The notes below the pieces were generated by a model that did no database searches, was not told the DNA's origin, and saw nothing but the letters and a program-made list of their open reading frames with translations. From Sipunculus nudus (Eukaryota; Annelida; Sipuncula; Golfingiida; Sipunculidae): a DNA stretch of 64,000 bases. A program made the position numbers and the translations under genes. The DNA lies in assembly GCA_026874595.1 (NCBI GenBank), contig CM049322.1:39238840-39302839 (forward strand). The letters run 5' to 3'. Positions 49,660 to 59,600 of the stretch are shown here, piece by piece; position 1 is the first letter of the stretch; the number at the start of each line of letters is the position of its first letter.

Positions 49660-49760
49660 TATATATATATACGTGGTTGCCTTTTTGTTCGCGAGGGTTT
49701 TAATTTCGCGATATTCGCGAATGGGACATAATCGCGAAATTGAAACCCTCGGGAATAATT
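49660..49760 (+). repeat. Hairpin repeat family B, copy 5 (best hairpin)
   Basis: Preceded by (TA)n, then CGTGGTTGCCTTTTTG. The stem arms CGAGGGTTTTAATTTCGCG and CGCGAAATTGAAACCCTCG differ by one base pair and enclose ATATTCGCGAATGGGACATA plus an AT either side. A partial second arm, GAAACCCTCGCGAAAC, lies at 50038. Confidence 0.85.
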
Positions 49761-51017
49761 GGCCAGTTGAGTATGTTCTTCTTGTTCAGTGAAACCAATA
49801 CTTGTATGTAAATAGTTTAGAACAGTGAGAAATTTAATAATTAATTTAATAATTACATTCAAGCAGGTATAGGGTAAACGTTCCCTTGAATTTGAACTAC
49901 ACTACCTGTGCTGTATGTATGGGACCATCGTTATATAAGTAGAATAGCACAAACTCATGAATTATTCTCATTTTATAATACACACAGGTATGGCTTTACC
50001 TAAGATTATATATGATTTCTGGTGAAATGGGGAAAATGAAACCCTCGCGAAACATTCAGTATGTTGGTATTTTCACATTTTTTGCAAAATCAATAACGAA
50101 AAGCATGATAAAAATGAAACTGTATCCCTCAATGGTATAACATATATAAATCCAAACTCTTGCTTGCAGATCAACATTCACAACAATCCTTTCAGTTAAT
50201 ACTGAGATCTAAGATCCATTTTAAACGACTCTACGATCGCGCATTAACTTCCAATTCACACACATGTACCACCAGGCCACAACAAAGGAAAATGCAGATC
50301 CCATACAGGTGCTACTAGTGACACCTAGTGACTGCTCTGGTGTTCCCATGATGCATTGCGATTACCCAGAAACCTGACGGACGGCAACTTATGGACCACT
50401 GATGCTTAAATGAAGAACTGTTCTAAGAATACAAATGAAATTTCAGATATATTCAGATGGATTTATGACGACAGAAAAATGAGCAGTGCCAAAGTGGCCC
50501 TGAAAAAAAAATTGGAGTTCATACTAATATTGAGAAACACTGCTTAACCATTAATAAGTAACAATCATTTTAAATATTTAAACTCTTATCATGTTATCTT
50601 ATCTTACAACATCATCTTCTGACTTACAAATTATACTTTTTAAGTACTTGAAGATCCAAAAAAGCTTTTTTCATCACTCTTACATCTTTAATACTTATCA
50701 CAAGCCTATCATGAAATATATGCATACACTAAACTATTTCAATATTATATACATATTTATATACATTTCATTATATACACTATTACATAAATATATTTAA
50801 GTATTCTTGACACATTATAAGCATTAAGGATGTCACTGATAAAACTTCCCCAGTGTGCTGAGATGTTATTTGGTAAAAGATTAATTTTGGATGGAACATG
50901 TAAGGAATTAATATGCAAGACCTTTGAATTTTATCTTATATGAGTTTACCTTGAATGGGCAATGAAAGTAAATAATAAGCATAGCCATTAATGTTGAACC
51001 ATAGAACCATGAATGAA

Positions 51018-51114
51018 CCCCCCCCCCCCCCCCCAATTTAAAAATACACAAAGTCAACTCAAAATTAAATAAACCTTATATCAAAACATAATGAGATATA
51101 TTATATATATACAG

Positions 51115-51149
<35 letters not shown>

Positions 51150-51215
51150 CTTTATATGTATATATATAGAATATACAAAAATAATGTGTGTATATATATA
51201 TATATATACACATAC
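51018..51215. repeat. Poly-C run and (TA)n patches
   Basis: A C-run of about 17 at 51018-51034. TA-rich stretches lie at 51096-51112, 51125-51150 and 51191-51208. Confidence 0.9.
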
Positions 51216-53002
51216 ATACAGCTGAGAGGAACCATTTTTATATGACTTTTAATTATCATCATCTCTTGCTAATGGGCACCATTAATCTTTTTAGTTATTT
51301 CTGTGATAATTAAAATACAATAATACTTTAGAGTTAAAAAAATTCTTAATGGAACTGAAAGCAGGTGGTCTTTTAAACACAGGTCTCTCTTTTTCACAGC
51401 ATACCTAATCCACTGCATCTTGCCTGGAAATTAACTCTCACAAAACAACGTTCTGTGTATCACAGTTAGTGCCGCTTGATAAAGTGCACAAGAAACCTAG
51501 ACAATCTGATCATAAACTAACTATATCAATGCACTAAGTGTATCTGAAAACTAGATATCTAATCCTACAGCACCTTACATAAAGTACCAGTTTCAGTCAT
51601 TTAAAGCTAGCATTCCAATGTTTCCATTAATGCATATAAAGTATGTACGTGCATGAGGTAACAAAGGCAGCTTGCAAATTCTCACTTGTGATTCCATAAA
51701 TATATATGTGAATGCGGTATACATGCAGACAAAACTAGGGCAATAGTAAAGGGCTGCAGGAGTTGAGAAGTCATTTGCCTAGGGATTACCCTATTACTCG
51801 AATCAAAATGTGGAATTACCCATCCATTACCATGCATAAGCATTTTCAGTTGCTACAGTTCGTGATTGAAACATGTATCGCATATGTATACAAGGAAACA
51901 CTCCTAGAGAATATAATGATTCCGATTTCCAGTTCTATACACATGCATAACACATATGCATAAATGGAATGACACCTTAACTGAGCAAAGTATGACACAA
52001 GTATGGCAGCAGCTCTGTCCCTCTGACGTAACAGTGTCAACCTAAATGTCAGAGTGGACGGCCAGTCATATCAAAAATAGCACTGAAACTTTTCATAAGG
52101 AAACAAATTAAACATATTTGTTACATTTTTACATCAATTTTGCATGTGTTGGTGCACCGAGAATAAACCAGGCTAACCAATAAATATGATTGTTTCCTTT
52201 TTAACAACCATGTGCAAATAATACTATGACTCAAACGTGGCCACTTTGCGGTGAAAGCTCTTTAATTAATCAGACACCAGTTGAAAGCATAAAGCATATG
52301 TTGTTAGCTATTTGCTAGCAAGGTTATACATGATTGCCTATGAATACTTATTTACATCATTTTCCCCATAACTGCTAAGACACCAATGCAGTCTTAGTTG
52401 AAACGATTAATTTTTTTTAAATTACATATAATACTAATCTTGAAATTTCAATATCACTGGATTTAAACACAAATGTCAATGACACAAGATCATCCATAAA
52501 TTATACATTGAATTATCAACATGATTTTTAGTAAATTCATTTTGTAAAGAACGTCGATGGGCACATGATTATATATATGCATGTACCACAACCACCATTT
52601 CAGTTATATTTTGAAAGAATTTCCTATAAACAAACACATACACAAAACAGTCACTAACAAGTATCAACACAACTATATACAATCTTGACATATTATGTGT
52701 GTTTGGGTGTGTATACAATTTTTCAGGAAAGATATTTGATCCATATGGCACTCAAAAATGCATGATCTTTTCTTAAATATGGCTTCATATTAATTTTGGG
52801 AAAACTTATGTAAATATTCTGTCCCTGTTTGATACAAGCATTCTGAAGTATAATGTAATACAAGCATCTACATGTATAAAGTAATAAAAATAAAGAGAGA
52901 ATAAACCCTGTAATGTATGCTACAAACAGTAGACGTTTGAAGCAATAAAACTTCTGCAGACTTTCATTATTTTATGTTTTTAACCAATGAGACCTTAAGT
53001 AT

Positions 53003-53201
53003 GGTTACCATGGTGACCTTACAAGTAACTATGGTTACATGCATATTATATCTACATCACCAGCACGGTTGCCACAGTGACAGATGGTCACTATATTTAG
53101 AAAATAATCTTCCCTCATTCAGATTTTAGTTTTGCGAGTTTCCTGTGGCAACCATAGTTCCTTGGCAACCTTCACCTAGCAACCAAAGCAACCTAGCAAC
53201 C
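53003..53201. promoter_or_regulatory. Cluster of RFX/X-box-like motifs
   Basis: GGTTACCATGGTGACC (53003-53018) is close to the palindromic X-box, and GGTTGCCACAGTGAC lies at 53067-53081. GGCAACC or AGCAACC half-sites follow at 53147, 53164, 53178, 53187 and 53195. Could also be a decayed minisatellite. Confidence 0.35.
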
Positions 53202-53544
53202 TTCTTTGATACACAGACTCAAATAATGAAATTGCAAGCCACAGGTCATCACTTTTATGATACTATTTTTAAAAATAATCACTGGTTGCAAATGTTATTT
53301 TTTTAGCATGTTGCATTATCATGGTACCTCATTATTTTTTTCTGTCTATTACCATCTTCTCCTGGACCCATAATGGGCCATATTTTAAATTTAAATATTT
53401 TTATTCTAAATATTAATAATTTATTCTCACAAATCACACCAGAAGTCAATGATTTTGAGATAATTCATATTTAAGTATACTGTATTCACTCCAATAAGTG
53501 ATCCGTAGAGCTGATGCAATCTGGGGAAGCTGGTTTGGATTTCA

Positions 53545-53560
53545 GGCGCCCTCTGCTGGA
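53545..53560 (-). promoter_or_regulatory. CTCF-like site just after the SLC7 stop codon
   Basis: The reverse complement reads TCCAGCAGAGGGCGCC, a strong match to the vertebrate CTCF core CCASYAGRKGGCGC. It lies about 12 bp 3' of the stop codon. Confidence 0.4.
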
Positions 53561-53571
53561 AAATCCAGGAA

Positions 53572-53636
53572 TTAATCAATTTTTCCTTCTTGTGGAACAC
53601 CAAGGGTCAAAATCTGAGCCATTTTTGTGAGAGATG
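53572..53636 (-). CDS. SLC7 transporter terminal exon (C-tail and stop)
   Basis: Short terminal coding exon of 65 bp. The acceptor is TTCTTATTTTCCAG. It enters in phase 1 (one G from the previous exon plus CA makes Ala) and encodes [20 protein letters not shown] followed by TAA at 53574-53572. The tail resembles the family C-terminus, an amphipathic helix followed by (V)VP(Q/E)E and a few charged residues. Too short to be picked up as an ORF. Identification rests on phase, acceptor quality and resemblance to the family tail. Confidence 0.85.
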
Positions 53637-56600
53637 CTGGAAAATAAGAAGAAATTCACACTGTGAATATCAGGATAACAGACATACAAAAAAGACTTTG
53701 GGTCTGCGCATTTTCGTATTATACTGTGGTTGGGTTTTTTGTTTTTGGGGGGGGGGGGGGGTTTCAAATCCACAATATTCAAAAAAGGGAAATTATCATG
53801 AAAATGCAACCTTCACGAAAAAGATGTTTCATCTACAAAGGTGAATGGTCATCTATGTTTGTTTGTTTGTTTGTTTGTCCCTAAACTTCTCCAGAAACGG
53901 GCCTTAACAGTGGGCCAGTTTTGCTATCAGCGTCAGTCATATGTCCTAACTTACAAAATGCACACCAACTGCACACAACTGAATTCCCGACAGCATCACA
54001 TTGCACTTTTGTGGCACCACACACCGCTCTAGCTATTGCTGACCTTCACCTTGGCCCATTACCACAAAATTGTAATTAGACCAATGAGAGAGTAGTATGA
54101 CTATCGAACTGTGCATCCAACTTCAAAGTTTTAAACCTGTGACACCCTACACTTGCTGGTCTGATTCTAAGCACTGTGCTAACCTTTTTTGGTGTAGGTA
54201 ACTACCTACATTAATTTTTTTTTTTTTCGTTTTGGCTTTGGACAGACTGGCAGGGCAGTATCACTGACTTCCTATCATATTATTTTTGTATCCTGGTGTC
54301 ACCCAGACCCAGTGTCTACTGCACCTGCAGGTCCTGAGTGTGTAATCATTCCCACTGCTCAGTCATATCACTGTGGAACCCCCCCCCCCAAAGACGCACT
54401 CGTTTGTGAGTGACACATGGCCATGAAAATCTCACAGCCTCGGCTGAGATTTGAACTCACAACATCCCGGCTTTGAGTCCAGTGCTCTACCCCTGAGCCA
54501 CAGAAGCCGAAAATACTTGCTAAACAAAGCAGCAGTATGATGATGGAGATCTGCATCACCAGTGTAAGGATTGCATGACTATGAAACAAAGCCAAGAAGG
54601 GCCAAAAATAATGGTGGAAAATAAACTGATGCTGCCTACTTCTGAGATGGGAAAAAAAAAGCATCACATGTCTTCTTTGTCAAAACTTTTGTGTTTATAT
54701 TTTGTGGCAGAATTTGACTGATGCTATATGAGTAGTTGTCCTGTATCACTGCACAAAAGCTCCTCTAAATATATAACTGCAAAGTTTTGCATATCCAGGC
54801 AAATTAAGTTTCACCTACCCATTTTTTGCTGGAACCACTTTGGTTTTTTCTTCCATGCCACACCTATGATATAAACCGGGATACCTGAGGCAATGAACGC
54901 GATGCCGATCAAAGTGTCGTTCAAACCACGGCCTTCTGTGTCGAAGAGCGGGAAGATGACCAAGAATATCCAGATTATCAACACGATAATGGCAATAAAT
55001 ATGGGCACCTGGAAAAAAAACCAAGGTAAGCTGAATGTTAAAATTGTCTTGTTTAATACTGAAGAACATTGTTTATCCCAACAAAATTAATTGAAAGATA
55101 ATTCCTCAAAAGTTGAATCCTAAGAACAAAACAAAAGTTTTTTTAATTTTCTTGAACCTGATGCTGACAAAATAATCCATATATCTGATATCTGATATAT
55201 AAGATCACTAAGGCCAAAAAAAATTAGGTTTCATTCTCAGGCACTTTTTTTCATAGATCAATGCGGGCGGGCATTTTTTTTTATATTTAATTTTTTTGTA
55301 TGTTTCAATAAATATTTCAAATGATAAGGGAAAAGCATGAAAATAACAGATTTATAATGCTAAACAAGTAAAAGCACTACATAACAAAGGAAATTATATG
55401 ATTTTATATTCTTGAAAGAAATGTCCGAGTGGCTGCAGCTCAAAATTGGTAAGTTTCTATTGAAAATCAAAATAAAAATTTTTTATGCGGGGGTTTAAAA
55501 TTAATGCGGGTGGTGCCTTGGAGCCATACCTTTTATTTTTTTTTTTTGGCCTAACTTAAATTATTTAAGGTACTTGAAGGCTGTTAGGAATTGAAAAAAA
55601 AAAACAAATGATTTTATTGAGATTAGCCTCCTTTCTGAGGACACACATATGCAAGTCAAAGAAGTTCTCAATGATCTGATGTTGGGTTCACACAAAAATG
55701 ATAACGACAAGTGAAAAACATAACTACATGCACATGCAGTATACTTAACACAGGAACTAAATATAGAGAAGGTTGCTCTGTAACAAGATTCAAGCACTTT
55801 TCAAAGGAATTCACAGGAAAATTTTGAGGACTCATGCCCAGTTTTATCACAATAGGTATGCCCTTAAAGGGACATAATAAGGACCAATATTATGCCAAGC
55901 AGAATTATCCCAGCACACAGTCTCATTTCCTCGCATACGGCTGTTTAACACCTATTCATGACTGTGCGTGTTACCATAACAATGCCGCGTGACCGGAGGT
56001 TCGATTAAAAGGAGCAACACCCGGTGTTTCAGCCAGTAGGAACATGTATTATATTTTTTTGGCAATTCAGTCAGGGCATATCCTGGTTGACACAAATTTG
56101 TGGCTCCATGCTGCATACAGCCCTATGCACTGTGCTTATGTGGACACCTGCCATCGCGCCCAGTCCGCCGTTTTCAATACTCGTTTACAGGAGTAAGCAA
56201 AAGCTTTCAAGGCGATGTTTTGGCAGGTACAGATTTACTTCAAAGAGAAAGAACTATTTTTCGTGTAAACTCGACATTCTTTATAAGTGATTAGGCCCCT
56301 TCAACTAATTATGATTATTAGCTTGCTACAAACATCTTTAGCCTGTCAGCAAAACAGCAGGCCACATAAGCAGATCCAAATTTTACGAAAGGTCATAGTC
56401 TGATAACGGCACTGCAAATATGATAAGGAAAGTACTCCAATAACATTCTGAAGGTGGGAATCTTTCTGCCGAGAGTTTCATGGCCATTTGACCTATAACT
56501 TCCAAGTAGAATCTGGAGGAACACTCTGGGATGACCACACTCTCATCTGCAAACTGCAATTGTACTATACCTTTATCGGCCGGTGGATGTCTGGTCTTTT

Positions 56601-59600
56601 CCATCTCAGGTAGATCAGGCCAGCTGTGCACATGGAGAACCCCCAGGCCTCGAGGAAACTCACACAGTTGATCAGCGTGTACACATCTCCAATAGCCAGG
56701 AGCAGTATCGAGAACAAACCCTGTAATGGTTAATAAATATCTATGATTAGTGTACTGATCCTGAACACATGAACTCATTATAAGAAATAAATTATTATAA
56801 CCTAAAGCCATACTAACTTAGAATCATATTTATACACACACAAACACCAATGAGTCTGTCTCATGATCTGTTGGGTCAAGATTCTGAGAAATGTGATGAG
56901 AACATGAGAATAGTCCTCATATCCATTGCAAGGTAATGGATTTAGATGTGATCATAATAATACAAGTGACCCAAGGGTCATGACGCTCAGCTGACAAGCA
57001 TGAGATAATGGCCTAATTTTTACAACTGTTGTCTTATTTAGAAGAAAATGATTGCAAATGTTATTAAAATTTTGGGGACAGGCAGGAAGATTTGTATGCA
57101 TAAAGCACATTACTTGATGGTTGAGGGAAAACAGTGATACTAGGCATAAATGAACATTTGCTACTGGTTCAAACAGTAAAATTGATGTTTCCAGAACACA
57201 GTTTGCAGAATATAGATCACCATGACCTTATATAAGGTTTGCAAGGATTTTTTTTCAGCTGAGCTAAAAAGTACAGGCAGCACCACCAGTCTTTAGTTAC
57301 TGATAAAAACATTATCATTATCATTATCAATAATCTTATGAATTAACTTTCATTACACTAGATGAAACAACAGTCAATCAACTGATATAAAGCTGTCATG
57401 TGTTGTCTCAAAAATAGAGGGGAGAATGCATCATGAGGGGAACAAGACAGATATTCACAAAAGGAATGTTATCATCCATATGCCAAATTTTGTAGGTGGT
57501 ACCAACATTCAACTGAAGCATAGCTTGGAGGATATGGGTAACACAGACCTAATTTCAGGTTTCCCAGGACATCATTTTACAACCTCAATGACAGCATAGG
57601 GTTCTGCTAACAGACGACTGGATACATGGCCAGCCGGCCGGATGATGGACAATGAGCTATAGCTATAGCTCAGCATGACTTAAAGTCAGCTGAGCTAAAA
57701 ATCATTCAAGTACCCACCACCAGATGTCTAACTGTCACTTCAATACCAAAAGTGAAAAACAGAGATCCCCACTTGAGGACTCTCTTCACCACAAAGCAGC
57801 TGACTTGCACACTAAGGAACAGACACACAGTGAAAGGAATTCTTGTACACATACTTAAAATATACTTTTCTTTACATCAATCCTATGATGAAAATTCAAA
57901 CAAGAAGAAAACCTTTCCCTCCAGAGTATGCTTAGAAATGGTAGGGCTCAAAATTCCATATTTAAATGCTTTTGTAAAGCTAATGCAACCAATTAATGCA
58001 ACCTGACTTGATAACCGACTAGCAGTAGCAGTAAAATATTCCTCATATACACATGAATGTGTTTAAGCGTTTAATGTGTGAAAGAAAAGCCATAAGGCCA
58101 AAAAATAAAAGGTATGGTTCTCAGGCACTTTTTTTCAGAAATCACTGCCGGCGGGAGTTTTTTATTTTTGACCTTTTTTTTGTATGTTTTGATAAAAATG
58201 TCGGGAAATGATCAGGGAAAAGCATGAAAATAACAAGGTTTTTCACTAAAAGGGTTTAAGCACTACTTAATAAAGGAAATTGTATCAAAATTGCAATATT
58301 TTATCTTCTTGAAGGACGAAAATCAAAATAAAAATGTTTGATGCAGGGGGTTAAAATTGATACAGGCGGTGCCCAAGAACCATACCTTTCATTTTTTTTT
58401 TTTGCCTTGATTGTGTTTGGCAGTACTGCTGTACAGTTCAACAGGTGTTGTTGATTGCATAATTGTTACTATACATGCCAGTAGATGTCAGTTTGAACAG
58501 TGCTATGTTGGCAGTTCTTTTAAATATAACGGGGGCCTTACCTCGAACAACACTGAGGGCATCGGTGTAAGGAACTTGGTGCTGATAAGAGACAGGATGT
58601 CCGGCAAATGTCCTTCACGAGCGCCGACAAAAAACATCCTGAAATTCAAAACTAACTATTCAACAATATATCTTAACCACTATTTGTGCATTCAAGTTAA
58701 CATGAAAATATTCTTAATCAATTTTCTCTCATTTTTTTACAAAAGACCATTCTTTGTTTATCCAGATGAATAAACTTGAAAGCAATCAAAATATTAAACT
58801 TTTCCTATGGCTGTGTAGAGACTTAGTAATCCTGAATATTTTTTAGTTTGTATATGCAAGAGAATAAACTATTTGTTTACTACATGTGCAGTTATACTGA
58901 AAAATTCTTATTCTCTTATTGATTAGATTACTACAATATGATAACATGAGAATGCATTTAAAATTTAGAAATGGCAATGCAAAATATTCAGAAAATGTAA
59001 AGAAACAAATATTATACGGACCAAACTAAATTATATGGATGCAAAGAATAAGCTTGAAATCACTCAAGCTAAGTGTCATACCATTTAGAAATGTTATAAA
59101 CTGAGAAAACGTATTTTGTATTTTTTGAAGGTATTACACATATCTAGACACACTAGTTTGAACTTCAAAAGCATTAAGTGAAATGCAAGTCTTGTAGAAT
59201 TACTAGCCTACATCTGGCCATTTCAAAAAGAGGGGACATGGCTATAATTATCCAGTTAAAAGAGAATACATTTATTTGGTATTTATATCAATAGTGCCAG
59301 AAAGAAGTTGGCGCAAGATAAGCGGTGGGGCATATTTGTCTGATTTCAGAATATTTCATACAGGGAAAAATAAATGTATGTCAGTGGAATATATGAAAGT
59401 GAAATATGTTAATATGTGATTTAACTTTGAAAATAAATGTATCACCAAATTAATTCAAATAATTAAGTTTTCTCATTATGATCAAGTTAATCTGCTGGAA
59501 ATTTTGCTTCAACAGGTTTTCTGGTTTTCATGTCCCAAAAGAAATTTCTTATACCTGGCCCTAATATATCTATTAATCAATATTCATATTCACATAATAA

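Larger units (their letters stand above)
46996..53571 (-). other. 3' flank / possible long 3' UTR of the SLC7 gene
   Basis: About 6.6 kb below the stop codon. It is AT-rich and has few CpG and few recognisable transposons compared with the introns: one hairpin-repeat copy near 49.7 kb, (TA)n patches and a C17 run near 51 kb. No ORF resembles a known protein. Several minus-strand AATAAA signals occur, the lowest one noted at 46844-46849. Whether it is transcribed cannot be told from sequence alone. Confidence 0.35.
53637..54818 (-). other. SLC7 last intron
   Basis: 1182-bp intron containing a hairpin-repeat B copy, a (GTTT)n tract, a family G copy and a tRNA-like SINE, with little unique sequence left over. 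Confidence 0.8.
55009..56570 (-). other. SLC7 intron with MITE F and element E
   Basis: 1562-bp intron. It carries MITE F copy 1 and family E copy 2, separated by about 310 bp without recognisable content. Confidence 0.8.
56721..58541 (-). other. SLC7 intron with repeat H and MITE F
   Basis: 1821-bp intron. Contains repeat H, MITE F copy 2 and otherwise AT-rich sequence. Confidence 0.8.

Noticed and set aside
54368-54667. 99-codon minus ORF
   Set aside because: Its C-terminal half translates a tRNA-derived SINE ([17 protein letters not shown] pattern).
54811-55008. 65-codon ORF as a complete small membrane protein
   Set aside because: It is the TM11-TM12 exon; its start is a splice acceptor and its stop lies inside a splice donor.
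56383-56811. 142-codon minus ORF over the SLC7 exon
   Set aside because: Wrong frame; the true exon 56571-56720 in the neighbouring frame carries the family motifs and splice sites.
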